Part shown: positions 9,486 to 18,331 of the stretch, piece by piece
Numbering within the stretch: position 1 is the first letter of the stretch
Layout of the letters: each line of letters starts with the position of its first letter
Source: DAIQON01 sp036787835
GTDB taxonomy: Bacteria; Patescibacteriota; Saccharimonadia; Saccharimonadales; UBA4665
Assembly (NCBI GenBank): GCA_036787835.1
Contig: DAIQON010000002.1
Coordinates: 98,062 to 162,061 of the forward strand
Reading direction: 5' to 3'
DNA: 64,000 nt
Program-made: the position numbers and the translations under genes
The notes under the pieces: model-generated
What the model saw: only the letters and a program-made list of their open reading frames with translations
The model's database searches: none
What the model was told of the DNA's origin: nothing

Positions 9486-9944
9486 TTATTTAGAAAGGTG
9501 CTTCTTAATAACAGCTAATATCTCTGCCTGATTCTTTAGTTCTACCATCTGCTCTTCTTGTAAATTGGCTAGATAGGTTAGCGTTTTGTGATCTGCCTCA
9601 GCCTTTGCTTCTTGTTTGCCTTGAATTACGTTTTGACCAACCATGATTATTGGAAGTAGTACAAGTTGCAAGAAAGTTTGCGCAACCCAGGCAATGAGAC
9701 TGATTAAACTTATCGATATTAGCCAAGTAGGAAAATGTGGCTTCAGTGCTGGGATAACAAGACTAAGAGTTGCTGGCAAGGATACAAACGCAAGTAGAGC
9801 AAATAAATAGGCGCTCCACATGGTACCAACGCTATTTGTAATCTTTAGTGCAAGGGCGTTATTAAAACGAGCCATTCCTCGTGGTGCGGTTCCTATTAAC
9901 TCGCTTGGATGGATGACGTGTTTATTTGGATCGTTGTTGCCCAT
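9486..9944 (-). CDS. DUF1003-like small membrane protein
   Basis: A 152-residue protein with two membrane helices (about 42-68 and 76-100), followed by PIIMVGQNVIQGKQEAKAEADHK and a charged, helical C-terminus. The helix pair followed by a QN-containing turn and an acidic/basic helix resembles DUF1003 proteins, whose function is not established. It stands alone, with a TATTAT box close to the ATG. Confidence 0.55.
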   Translation of the reverse strand: MGNNDPNKHVIHPSELIGTAPRGMARFNNALALKITNSVGTMWSAYLFALLAFVSLPATLSLVIPALKPHFPTWLISISLISLIAWVAQTFLQLVLLPIIMVGQNVIQGKQEAKAEADHKTLTYLANLQEEQMVELKNQAEILAVIKKHLSK

Positions 9945-9977
9945 ATGAAAATATAATAACAGAAATAGGTTTAGGTT

Positions 9978-10114
9978 TTATATTAGCTCAACTATTTCAG
10001 CGTTGGCCATTCTATATTTTGCCTGGTGATGATCAATGTACTCGTGGGTATGAGGCATCTCTTTAACTACTCTATACAAGGCTCTGCCGATTGTCCCGTG
10101 GCTTACAACTATCT
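9978..10114 (-). pseudogene. C-terminal remnant of a histidine phosphatase
   Basis: The minus strand here reads IVVSHGTIGRALYRVVKEMP followed by HTHEYIDHHQAKYRMANAE and a stop at 9978-9980. This matches the C-terminal part of phosphoglycerate-mutase-like histidine phosphatases, where the SHG motif carries the second catalytic histidine. Only about 44 codons remain. They are directly preceded by an in-frame stop and by the 3' end of the ferric-reductase-like gene, so the 5' part was deleted. Confidence 0.6.
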
Positions 10115-10117
10115 ATT

Positions 10118-10771
10118 CTAGTCTTTTCTACCTCGCTTTAAAGTACCAGCACGCCAGAGTCGAACGACTATAGCGACTAGTAGTAGCAGGCTCAAAAAGA
10201 TCCATCCAGCCCTAAATATACCGTATTTGAGGTCGGAGCCCGCATATAGGGCATGAAGAAATACCAACAGTATGACAGCGTAACTAATGTAGTGCAGTTT
10301 TCGCCAAGTAGTCTTCCGGCTATCTATCCAGCCAAGAGAACTGGCAACTAAGATAATCGCTCCGTACATAGCTAGTACGCCCATGGTAACCGCAATAGCA
10401 CCGAGAGGTAAGCCAAACAATTTAGTCCCATTACTATAATGTGAAGCGAAGGGTACTAGTATTTGAACGAGGTTGAAGCTGACGAAGTGATCAATTAGTA
10501 AAAAACCAATATGTATCGCTATAGCTATCAGGAGTGCGATAGCCATAGCCTTATGTATCGCCCAGACCTTCACTGGCTCGATATAGCGGTAGATAATCCC
10601 GGTAACCTGGCCTATGCCGGAAATCATCAGTAAGATCAGTAAAGCGGCTGCCAAGAATCCAGCACCTCTAATTACGTACCATGGCCAAGACGTCGAAATA
10701 CGGTTTATTGCGACTTGGCTGGCACTTGTAGCTATATAGTGGCCGAAATTAAATAGACTAGATTGGTACAT
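10118..10771 (-). CDS. Ferric-reductase-like transmembrane heme protein
   Basis: A 217-residue protein with six hydrophobic segments. Histidines lie in helices as AIAIHIGFLLIDHF and WRKLHYISYAVILLVFLHALYAG. This arrangement fits the ferric reductase-like/YedZ-type heme b domain. It is the last gene of a three-gene operon with a flavin reductase and ApbE, so it probably takes electrons from the FNR-like partner and passes them across the membrane. The acceptor is unknown. The gap to apbE is 26 bases. Confidence 0.75.
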   Translation of the reverse strand: MYQSSLFNFGHYIATSASQVAINRISTSWPWYVIRGAGFLAAALLILLMISGIGQVTGIIYRYIEPVKVWAIHKAMAIALLIAIAIHIGFLLIDHFVSFNLVQILVPFASHYSNGTKLFGLPLGAIAVTMGVLAMYGAIILVASSLGWIDSRKTTWRKLHYISYAVILLVFLHALYAGSDLKYGIFRAGWIFLSLLLLVAIVVRLWRAGTLKRGRKD

Positions 10772-10797
10772 TAGTGCTCCATCATGTTCTTTATCGC

Positions 10798-11706
10798 TTA
10801 GGACTTTATTATTGTAGCTTGGTCACCACTTAATTGCACCAGATAAGACTGAATTAAAGCTTTAGCTTTAAAGCAATTTGCTGACTTTTTACCTTCGATT
10901 AAAATACATTTACAAAAGACGTCTGCTTCAGTCGCACTACCGGCAGTAATTGTGGCTGTTAAAATATCTGTTTTTGCGGGCTCACCTGTTCGCGGGTCAA
11001 TAATGTGATGCCAGGCTTTTCCATTTTTTATACCTTTCCGTTTGGTAGTACCGGAGGTCGCTATTGCCCTAAACTGACCGTTATTATTAGATATCTTACC
11101 TACCGATTTATGGGAGTCACTTGCATCCTGAATAGAAACGCTCCAGTTAGACTTATCTAAATCATAGCCACTACAGACAATATCACCACCGAGAGATACC
11201 CAGTAGCCCTCCAGGCCTTGCCCTAGTAGAAAGGTGTGGAGTTCATCGAGTAAGTAGCCCTTGCCGATACCGCCAAAATCTATCGCACTGTCTTCTGGTA
11301 TTTTTGCCCAGTTATCACCAATTTGTATGTCTTTCACAGAAAATAGCCTGCGGTCAGTATAGTCTATTACTTTAAAGTCATTATTCCATGACGCTAAATA
11401 GCCAGCACGTTGCAGGGCGGGTAGTATAAAAGGGTTGTATATTTCGTCTGTTTTTATTGAGAGATCTTTGGCCGCACCTAAAAGATCTGTAAAGGCACTA
11501 CTTACTTTAGTCTTTTGACCAGCATGTTTATTAAAACTAGTTAGCTCGCTACCTTCAATAAAACGGCTAAAGCGTTCCTCAAAATCGTGTATTTTGTCAT
11601 GTAGCGATTCGAAAATTACTTCAATAGCCCCCTCTGCCTGTATGCCTACGAGAGTAATAACAACTTCTGAGCCCAGGGCCTTAAATTGTTGCTGGTATCG
11701 TTTCAT
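10798..11706 (-). CDS. apbE: FAD:protein FMN transferase (ApbE family)
   Basis: A 302-residue ApbE protein. The enzyme moves FMN from FAD onto a Thr/Ser of target redox proteins. Motifs seen are DFGGIGKGYLLDEL, SLGGDIVCSG, TSGTTKR and HHIIDPRTGEP, then SATEADVFCKC near the metal site. There is no lipobox or signal peptide, so this copy should act in the cytosol, unlike many bacterial ApbE proteins. It starts one base before the stop-side end of the FNR-like gene and is clearly cotranscribed. No obvious flavinylation target motif was found in its two neighbours. Confidence 0.9.
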   Translation of the reverse strand: MKRYQQQFKALGSEVVITLVGIQAEGAIEVIFESLHDKIHDFEERFSRFIEGSELTSFNKHAGQKTKVSSAFTDLLGAAKDLSIKTDEIYNPFILPALQRAGYLASWNNDFKVIDYTDRRLFSVKDIQIGDNWAKIPEDSAIDFGGIGKGYLLDELHTFLLGQGLEGYWVSLGGDIVCSGYDLDKSNWSVSIQDASDSHKSVGKISNNNGQFRAIATSGTTKRKGIKNGKAWHHIIDPRTGEPAKTDILTATITAGSATEADVFCKCILIEGKKSANCFKAKALIQSYLVQLSGDQATIIKS

Positions 11707-12759
11707 TTACGATACCGATGTTACCGGTGCCTGATAGCTTTGATTATTAGATGTGGTGTTGGTGGTTGATGACCCGGTGCTTGAGCCTGCTGACGCAGTT
11801 TGGCTAGTAGTTGCAGTGCTACTACCACTACTAGCCGATGTTGATGAGCCGCTACTACTAGTTGATTGAGAAGTATTTGTTGACTTAGTACTGTCGGCAC
11901 TTACTACTTTAGGCACCAGCCTTACTAAATCTAGGCTCATAAAAAATCCGACTGCTAGTACTAGAGCGGCTGCACTGAGGCCGTAAGTGAGTTTATTTAT
12001 ACTAAATCGTGCCCCATTGTTTATATCTTCAACCTGGCTACTTGGACTAAAATCTTCAGAAATAATTCTATCCGGATCAGTATTATTGTTGATCAGAATT
12101 TGTTTCATAGTGGAGGTGAAACTGATTGGTCCACAGACAAAGAATGTGAACTTGTTGAAATTTCCACTAGTTAAATTCATTAATCGCTCTTCGGTTATTC
12201 TTCCAGTTAATGAGCGGGCTCCTTTCAGCTGGGTAGCATCACCATTGGTTACAAAGAAGGCACTATTGAAGTTAGGATTTTTCTCTTCTAGCAATCTAAG
12301 TTCGTCGTAAAATGGGATATTTTGTTCCGACTGATTGCTATATAAAAGAGTCATTGGGATGTTTGATCTTGTTTCACTGGCAAAGCGAATCATGCTCATA
12401 AAAGGTGTTATGCCGATACCACCAGCCAACATAACAACATTTTTGTCATAGTTCTCATCGATAATAAAGTTACCAAATGGACCTCTTAAAAAAATCTTAT
12501 TACCAGGTTCAAGATCAGCAATTGAGTTCGTAAAATCACCAAGAACCCTCATCGAGAATTGGACCTCGTCAGGGTTGTTTGGCGAACTAACAATTGAAAA
12601 ACACCGCATAGGTGAAGGTCGACCATGATACTTATAGCCTATAGCAGCGTACTGACCCGGACTAAAGTCAATTTTGTCCCTACCTCGACGTGGCTTTAGG
12701 GTAATCAGTAAGGTATCGCTAGAAAACCTTTCAACGCTTTTAACAATATAATTATTCAT
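11707..12759 (-). CDS. FNR-like FAD/NAD(P)H oxidoreductase with C-terminal membrane anchor and Ser/Thr-rich tail
   Basis: A 350-residue protein. Residues 1-100 form the FAD domain (RCFSIVSSP), and 100-235 the NAD(P)H domain (LAGGIGITPFMSM and FVCGPISF). After a linker comes one membrane helix (about 255-272) and a tail of about 70 residues almost entirely Ser, Thr, Gly and Ala. The tail is presumably extracytoplasmic and could be glycosylated. The first gene of the FNR-ApbE-ferric-reductase operon, it has TATAAT 10 bases before its ATG. Its role is to feed electrons from NAD(P)H to the membrane partner; that is inference. Confidence 0.85.
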   Translation of the reverse strand: MNNYIVKSVERFSSDTLLITLKPRRGRDKIDFSPGQYAAIGYKYHGRPSPMRCFSIVSSPNNPDEVQFSMRVLGDFTNSIADLEPGNKIFLRGPFGNFIIDENYDKNVVMLAGGIGITPFMSMIRFASETRSNIPMTLLYSNQSEQNIPFYDELRLLEEKNPNFNSAFFVTNGDATQLKGARSLTGRITEERLMNLTSGNFNKFTFFVCGPISFTSTMKQILINNNTDPDRIISEDFSPSSQVEDINNGARFSINKLTYGLSAAALVLAVGFFMSLDLVRLVPKVVSADSTKSTNTSQSTSSSGSSTSASSGSSTATTSQTASAGSSTGSSTTNTTSNNQSYQAPVTSVS

Positions 12760-12870
12760 GACTAGGGCAATTATACCCTTGTTGGCTTAGGGATTGCTGA
12801 AAGATGTATAAGCTACTATTTTGATCGAAATATAGGTCTATTTTTATAAATTACCAAAAGCTTGACTACT

Positions 12871-13341
12871 TTACCGATTAATAAGGCTTGCCAGCCTATC
12901 GAGGCTCTGGTTCCAGCCAATATTCATACCAGATAATGGTCCTTTGGCGGCCTCAGTAGTATTAGTAACTTCAATATTGAGCGTCAACCTGGTGGTATTA
13001 GCATCGATAGACTCTAAAGTTACCGTGTTTTTGGTGTCCATCACTGGTTTCCCGTCAACTACTGGACTCGAGGTAAACACTAGTTTAGTTGGAGCCAAAA
13101 TCTCAACCACCTTCCCGGTCATTGGCCATTTTGTGCCAGCTAGTTCACCGAGTTCTTGACTGGCTAGCATTACGATGTCGATATCGCCAGCTTCTTGGGC
13201 CTCAAACTTACAAACTGGAATGGTTACACCTGATGGCCCCCACCACTGCTCAAGATATTCTACTTCTGTCCAAGCCTTAAAAACTAACTCAATTGGCGCC
13301 TTATATATTCGGTCAATATTTAGCATAGTATTATCTGACAT
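12871..13341 (-). CDS. SRPBCC/AHSA1-domain protein
   Basis: A 156-residue START-like fold protein of the activator-of-Hsp90-homology family (YndB-like). It begins with IDRIYKAPIELVFKAWTEVEYLEQWWGP, the usual first strand and helix of these ligand-binding domains, and ends with the long C-terminal helix GMNIGWNQSLDRLASLI. Such proteins often sit behind ArsR regulators, as here, and probably bind a small hydrophobic ligand. A GAGGAGA Shine-Dalgarno precedes the ATG. It is the third gene of the ArsR operon. Confidence 0.85.
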   Translation of the reverse strand: MSDNTMLNIDRIYKAPIELVFKAWTEVEYLEQWWGPSGVTIPVCKFEAQEAGDIDIVMLASQELGELAGTKWPMTGKVVEILAPTKLVFTSSPVVDGKPVMDTKNTVTLESIDANTTRLTLNIEVTNTTEAAKGPLSGMNIGWNQSLDRLASLINR

Positions 13342-13352
13342 TATTTTTCTCC

Positions 13353-13785
13353 TCAGCTATTTAATGAACTCTCTAGCGTGTCTAATAATGCATTGGTCCC
13401 CTGCTCTCGGCTTGTTGGACTATCTAGCCCATCAAGAAATGCCCCAGATTCGTGTAGCGTTAGCGTCGTCACACCAGCTTGCTCAGTTAGTTCAATCGTG
13501 GACAGAGATACCGATATCCGTTTACCGTCTAAATACATTTCATAGGCGTAGATTATTCGCTTGTCAGGTACAAGATCGTAATATACCGCCTTGAATGTAT
13601 GAGTTACTCCGTTATGAAACTTACCTTCATTAAACTCTGTGCCGCCTACTTTAAAATCCATTTGGTGCTCCAAACCACTGTTCTTTCTTTTGCTTATCTG
13701 CGAACATGCTGTATACATCACTGGCCTTCGCTTTTAGCTCACGAGAAAGTGAAAACTCAGCAAATTCAACTTGGTTACTATTCAT
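13353..13785 (-). pseudogene. Second SRPBCC/AHSA1 gene, interrupted by a frameshift
   Basis: The natural start is the ATG at 13783-13785, which overlaps the ArsR stop by 8 bases. It reads an AHSA1 N-terminus (SLSRELKAKASDVYSMFAD) and stops at TAA right after GAPNGF. The rest of the domain (KVGGTEFNEGKF to the end) continues in another frame. A +1 shift at a run of four T joins them. One T fewer would restore the gene. This may be a true mutation, a sequencing error in a homopolymer, or frameshifting at TTT TAA. Confidence 0.7.
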
Positions 13786-14113
13786 TTCTTTGCTCCTTTA
13801 TTAATAGCTCTTCTAATCGATCCAGTCTATCGTCCCAAAGTCTTCGATAGTCTCTAAGAAACTCATCTACGCCAACTAAACTTATCGGTTGTGACTCAAC
13901 AATTTGTTGTCTACCGTCTCTACGTTTGGTGATAAGCTTCGCCTTCTGTAACACCTTTAAGTGCTTTGAAATACCGGCTAGGCTCATCTTATACTCGCTA
14001 GCTATGTCACTAACAGTTCTAGCACCCTCGGATAGCTTTAAAAATATATCTCTCCTCGTTGGATCAGACAGTGATGAAAAGATTGAGTCTAGTTCTGGAT
14101 TATATTCAACCAT
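13778..14113 (-). CDS. ArsR-family transcriptional regulator
   Basis: A 111-residue winged-helix protein with LSDPTRRDIFLKLSEGARTVSDIA and SLAGISKHLKVLQKAKLI, the usual ArsR DNA-recognition helix region. No metal-binding CxC motif is seen. It belongs to the group paired with AHSA1/SRPBCC genes, two of which follow in the same operon. An imperfect inverted repeat directly upstream (14117-14151) is a likely operator, so autorepression is probable. Confidence 0.9.
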   Translation of the reverse strand: MVEYNPELDSIFSSLSDPTRRDIFLKLSEGARTVSDIASEYKMSLAGISKHLKVLQKAKLITKRRDGRQQIVESQPISLVGVDEFLRDYRRLWDDRLDRLEELLIKEQRNE

Positions 14114-14116
14114 ATG

Positions 14117-14151
14117 GTTAACTATTACTACTCTATTATTTTATAGTCAAC
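14117..14151. promoter_or_regulatory. Inverted-repeat operator before the ArsR gene
   Basis: GTTAACTAT (14117-14125) and ATAGTCAAC (14143-14151) are inverted copies with one mismatch, separated by 17 bases. They lie directly upstream of the ArsR start at 14113, where its promoter must be. An ArsR dimer is the likely ligand. Confidence 0.55.
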
Positions 14152-14178
14152 TTTTTTTATTAATTTAGTTAGTAGTAA

Positions 14179-14613
14179 TCAGTTAATTATTGTCTTTTTG
14201 GCTTCGAGTTTAATAGCTTTAATAAATTGAGATTTTAAAACTTTTTCTACTGGCATAAACAGGGGGCGGGGAATGTTGCCAAAACTTACCCACTTCAAGT
14301 CTACGTACTTATCTGGTTCAGTTATGCTTTCCTGGCCACCGTCATAATCAGATAGCATCAAGATCGTCACATAGTGCTTGTCGTCACGTTTAAAATAATC
14401 ATTACTAACTGCTCCAAAGCGAATATTAGCTACCTTTAGTCCAGTCTCTTCTAGTACTTCTCTGTAAGCTGTTTCCTCGAATGTTTCGCCGTAGTCTAAG
14501 TGACCCCCTGGAATACTCCAGGTATCTTCACCATGACTACCCTTCCTAAGCCCAACTAAGAACTCCCCATTCTTAAATATAAAACAGCCTACTCCAACTC
14601 TGGTTGCTTTCAT
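14179..14613 (-). CDS. NUDIX hydrolase
   Basis: A 144-residue NUDIX protein. The complete box GGHLDYGETFEETAYREVLEETGL carries the catalytic glutamates that bind magnesium. The VGVGCFIFKNGEFLVGLRKGSHGEDTWSIPG opening resembles NUDT15/MutT-like nucleotide pyrophosphatases that clean up modified nucleotides. The substrate cannot be read from sequence. An extended -10 (TGTTATATT) precedes the ATG, so the message is likely leaderless. It is a single-gene unit. Confidence 0.9.
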   Translation of the reverse strand: MKATRVGVGCFIFKNGEFLVGLRKGSHGEDTWSIPGGHLDYGETFEETAYREVLEETGLKVANIRFGAVSNDYFKRDDKHYVTILMLSDYDGGQESITEPDKYVDLKWVSFGNIPRPLFMPVEKVLKSQFIKAIKLEAKKTIIN

Positions 14614-14734
14614 TAGTTAATAATATAACAATATGTCGCCCATTCTCTAAAATAAGATATGACCGATATAAGCATAGGTTAATTTATCTCCTTCAAAATG
14701 GATCATTTAGCTTAAAAAAGTTAATATAGTGCTT

Positions 14735-16417
14735 ATGGTTCCAGAGTTTAACGTTAAAACCATAGATACTAAGTTATCAGGCGACAAAATAGCTCATCTA
14801 TGTCTATATGTTATGTTGGTAACGACCATCGCCTACTACTATTTCACTAGCGTACTTCATCATCAATTCCACGCCTCAAGTCTTATTGGCTTTGGGATCG
14901 TCGTCGTTCTGATTCTACTACAGGCTGTTTCCAGATTTGTTCCAGCAACCAAAGACTGGGAAATATTTAACAGTGGTGGCGCCGGACCACTGATTGTCTA
15001 TAATGTTGCGACCGCAGTTTTAGTAATATCCTATGTTCCACTTTTTAGCCCCTTTATCTTCTCTATTGCTGCAGCAATGTTCATTACCATCTATTACCGT
15101 GGTCTGTGGGCATTTCTATATTCAGTATCGGTAATTGTTGTTATTGCGGTACTTTATGTCGTTATTCATGGTATACCTCACGGCTCGGTTGTAGAATTTT
15201 ATCCAATTATGTTCGTAGCGCTAGGAGCCGCTTTCGGCGGTATAGTTGCCAGGGCCGGTGCAATTGATTCTGCTCTTCGAAAAGAGTTTGTTCGAATTAG
15301 TCAAAGTATTGAAGTAGATAGAGAACAGCTAAGTTCACTGATGAATAATATGCCGACAGCAGTAATTGCCATCGACGTTAAGGGAAATATCCTTTTCTAT
15401 AACAATAAAGCCACTAACTATCTTGTCCTAGATAAGGAAGATAGGCCAGCTCCGCCAAGCTTAGTTATAATGCGTAATAAGCAAGGTGTAGCTGTTAACC
15501 TGGCTTCACTAGCCTCTGATCATAATGCAGATAAGCTTCAGCTAAATGATGTCTACGCCTACAGCAAAAATGATGAGACGATTTATCTCGGAATCGACAT
15601 ATCGCCAATTTTAACCAAACATCATAAGGAAGAAGCTGGTTTTATTCTTATTCTGAGAGATATAACCAAAGAGAAGTCACTTGATGAAGAACGTGATGAG
15701 TTTATTTCAGTAACCTACCATGAGCTTAGAACACCACTGGCTACAGCTGAGGGTTCGCTGTCGCTTCTATTAGATCCAGAGATTACTGTTAATATGACCG
15801 ATCATGTAAGGCAACAAATTGAGTACACCTACGACAGCATTACCTACCTTTCCAACGTGACTAACCAGCTGGCAATGCTATCTCAAGCAGAGGCCTCAAA
15901 CCTAAAGATCACCTATGAGGAGCTTGATGCCACAATATTAGTCAAAAAACTGGAATACTTATTTCTTGATCAAGCCGAGAAAAAGAATTTACAACTTACA
16001 GTTGTTGTCGAACCAAATATTAGTGTAATTCGTACTAGTACAGTATACCTTGAGGAAATTCTAAAGAACTTGATTTCTAATGCTATAAAATTTACCGATG
16101 AGGGCACAGTTACTATTAAAGTTGGTCAGATAGTTGGTGATGATTCAATTACCTTTACTGTTAGCGATACTGGTGTCGGTATAAGTGAGCGAGATAAGGA
16201 TAATGTCTTCTCTAAGTATTATCGGGCTGAGGATTATAGGACTCGCAAGAACGGCGGGACTGGTCTTGGATTATATTTGTCTTCTAAGCTGGCTGGCTAC
16301 ATAAGTGCCAAGATGGACTTTGAGAGCGAGCTTAAAAAGGGTTCGACTTTTATTCTTCGTGTGCCGAATATTTCCGAATCATCTGCAGATAAATTAGCAG
16401 TAGTCTCTAGTAGCTAA
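14735..16417 (+). CDS. Membrane sensor histidine kinase with PAS domain
   Basis: About 560 residues. Five or six membrane helices occupy the first 170 residues, followed by a PAS-like domain (MNNMPTAVIAIDVKGNILFYN). The dimerisation/phosphoacceptor domain has ISVTYHELRTPL. The ATPase domain has LKNLISNAIKF (N box), SDTGVGI (G1) and GGTGLGLYLSS (G2). No response regulator lies beside it; the nearest in the window are at 39-40 kb. TATAGT ends just before the ATG at 14735, so I prefer this over a GTG 6 bases upstream. Confidence 0.9.
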   Translation: MVPEFNVKTIDTKLSGDKIAHLCLYVMLVTTIAYYYFTSVLHHQFHASSLIGFGIVVVLILLQAVSRFVPATKDWEIFNSGGAGPLIVYNVATAVLVISYVPLFSPFIFSIAAAMFITIYYRGLWAFLYSVSVIVVIAVLYVVIHGIPHGSVVEFYPIMFVALGAAFGGIVARAGAIDSALRKEFVRISQSIEVDREQLSSLMNNMPTAVIAIDVKGNILFYNNKATNYLVLDKEDRPAPPSLVIMRNKQGVAVNLASLASDHNADKLQLNDVYAYSKNDETIYLGIDISPILTKHHKEEAGFILILRDITKEKSLDEERDEFISVTYHELRTPLATAEGSLSLLLDPEITVNMTDHVRQQIEYTYDSITYLSNVTNQLAMLSQAEASNLKITYEELDATILVKKLEYLFLDQAEKKNLQLTVVVEPNISVIRTSTVYLEEILKNLISNAIKFTDEGTVTIKVGQIVGDDSITFTVSDTGVGISERDKDNVFSKYYRAEDYRTRKNGGTGLGLYLSSKLAGYISAKMDFESELKKGSTFILRVPNISESSADKLAVVSSS

Positions 16418-17183
16418 ACTCTTCTACAGACTCGATGTAGCAACGATCGGCTGGAATAAGGTGCAATCTCTGGGTTAGTCTGCGTAACTCATCGTAGGTT
16501 CTTCGCTCGATAACTTGCGGTAGACTGTCACCCCGAACTTCTGCCACTACAACTACATTATCTTCGTACAAATACCGTAGATCTGGTGCTTCGCCGCGTA
16601 GCTCACTGACTAATCTGCCGTCAGAATCATAGAAGTATCGATCAACACTATTTGTTTTTCCATCTGCAGACAGGCTAATACTTGTCATACATTTTCCATC
16701 TTCGTCAAAAAGGGTTATATGTGAGCCGCTAAATACTTCACCTTCCCCAAAACCAAAATCAAAGAATACATCTACCCTTGTGAAACCTCTGCCATAACTA
16801 CATGATTCTCTTGTTAAAAAGGTGGGAGCCTCAGTAACAACATCTATTAAAAGTCCATTCTCGTAAGAAAATACTCTGGAAGCTAGCAACCTATCTTCAC
16901 TAGCGTAAAAAGCAGCTCGAGTTATCTTCCATTCATCATCTGGATCATTTCTGTATTCATGCTCATAATGTGCTGTCTCTACGACAACTCCATCAGCATT
17001 AGTACGCACTTCAGAAATTGGCTGGCCGGCGGATGAGTACTCTATATCTACTAGGGTTATTCGTCCAAATTCTGCCCGCTCTATATGCGTGGGAAACGAC
17101 AACTCACCAGTGGCAAACTCGTTTATCCGTGAGAGGCTTCCTGTACCCAACTGCTTTTCTTGGATTGGAGAAATTGGAGGCAT
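16407..17183 (-). CDS. Hypothetical protein with YD-like repeats
   Basis: A 258-residue acidic soluble protein without a signal peptide. Several stretches resemble YD/RHS-type repeat strands, such as FSYENGLLIDVVTEAP and YFYDSDGRLVSELRG, spaced by about 40 residues. A beta-rich repeat structure is plausible. It is too short to be an RHS toxin and has no toxin tip that I recognise. It overlaps the 3' end of the sensor kinase gene by 11 bases in convergent orientation. Function unknown. Confidence 0.5.
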   Translation of the reverse strand: MPPISPIQEKQLGTGSLSRINEFATGELSFPTHIERAEFGRITLVDIEYSSAGQPISEVRTNADGVVVETAHYEHEYRNDPDDEWKITRAAFYASEDRLLASRVFSYENGLLIDVVTEAPTFLTRESCSYGRGFTRVDVFFDFGFGEGEVFSGSHITLFDEDGKCMTSISLSADGKTNSVDRYFYDSDGRLVSELRGEAPDLRYLYEDNVVVVAEVRGDSLPQVIERRTYDELRRLTQRLHLIPADRCYIESVEEFSY

Positions 17184-17329
17184 AATATCTTAGTATCTCA
17201 GCTAATTCTTTTGATGCAAGCATTAGTAAGATAAAAAGTTTACTCATTTAATATGCCTTCTCGCAATAGTGCAAAGTTTTTGGACATATTTAAATGTCGA
17301 TTAACTAATGTTGCGGCTTGGTGGACCGA

Positions 17330-18286
17330 CTAGCGTGCGTGTCCTATATATGCCGGGTTCACTATATGTTTATCTGTGTTTTTTGTCAGAACGTTAATAA
17401 GTGAATTTGTGACTTCGTCGCTCATCAGTTTAGCACCAGCTTCAGTAATAGTATTGGAGGTGTTCATGCAGTACCATCTATCCAGCGCCAGGTCGTTGAA
17501 TCTATCGTCGTCCATAGGGTAGTCGGATATAGCTCTTATTTGCTTGCTACTTAGTGCATCAAATAAAGCGTCGTCGTTTATTACGCCTGGGTGAGTAATA
17601 TTAATGAGTAGCGCGTCTTGCTTCATTTGATTAAACTGCGTAGTGCTGAACATATCTTTGGCAGAACCATCAACGCACAAGAAAACTAGATCACAAGTAT
17701 TAAGTAGCTCGGGTAAGTCTTGGTAGTTTATCCCTAGCTCAGCCTCTTTATCTTCATGACGATGGAGCGAATAATAACTTATACTGGCTGGGCCAAATAC
17801 CTTGAGCATCCTAGTAATTTTCGAGCCGACATGCCCTAGGCCGACTATACCTACTTTTTGGCCCTCAAGCCCTTTAGTTACAGCAAACTTTTTAGCTTTA
17901 CTGACTCTACCCAACTCTAAAAAATGCCGATTCATAAGTAACGCTGCGGTGATTGCCCACTCGGAAACCTCATTAGTTGGGCCTCCGGGTATGTTGGTTA
18001 TTGCAATACCCTTGTTAGTAGCATGTTCCCACGCTGGAATCATACCCTTGAAATCAATACCGGTGAACGAAATTACTTTCAGACTGTCTGCTGCATCAAT
18101 CACTTTTTCAGTTACATGTTCTATGCCGCCCAGTAAATAGCCGACTTTTCCCTTAATTGCTTCTATTAGCTCTTCCTCAGTAGCGTCTGGTTTATCTAAA
18201 CGTTCAATATCAAAACCTGCATCTATAAGTTGTTTTTCGTGCTCTTTAAAGAAGAAAAGGCTATCTGTAACTAATACCGTTGGCAT
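17330..18286 (-). CDS. D-isomer-specific 2-hydroxyacid dehydrogenase
   Basis: About 318 residues of the D-2-hydroxyacid dehydrogenase family. The Rossmann motif is VGIVGLGHVGSKI; the substrate part has SFTGIDFKGMIPAWEH and the NIPGGPTNEVSEWAI segment. It oxidises or reduces 2-hydroxy acids with NAD(H); the exact substrate is unknown. I place the start at MPTVLVTD (18286), because TATTAT ends 7 bases before that ATG. The next gene upstream on the strand is a TrmB-like regulator, which may control it. Confidence 0.85.
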   Translation of the reverse strand: MPTVLVTDSLFFFKEHEKQLIDAGFDIERLDKPDATEEELIEAIKGKVGYLLGGIEHVTEKVIDAADSLKVISFTGIDFKGMIPAWEHATNKGIAITNIPGGPTNEVSEWAITAALLMNRHFLELGRVSKAKKFAVTKGLEGQKVGIVGLGHVGSKITRMLKVFGPASISYYSLHRHEDKEAELGINYQDLPELLNTCDLVFLCVDGSAKDMFSTTQFNQMKQDALLINITHPGVINDDALFDALSSKQIRAISDYPMDDDRFNDLALDRWYCMNTSNTITEAGAKLMSDEVTNSLINVLTKNTDKHIVNPAYIGHAR

Positions 18287-18331
18287 GTATCTAATAATAT
18301 CAGAGGCCAAGGAAGAAGCGAACTATTAACT

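Noticed and set aside
17305..17330. Another tRNA-Glu-type site (GGCTTGGTGGACC)
   Set aside because: Only eight bases match the family and they are in the opposite orientation; chance is likely.
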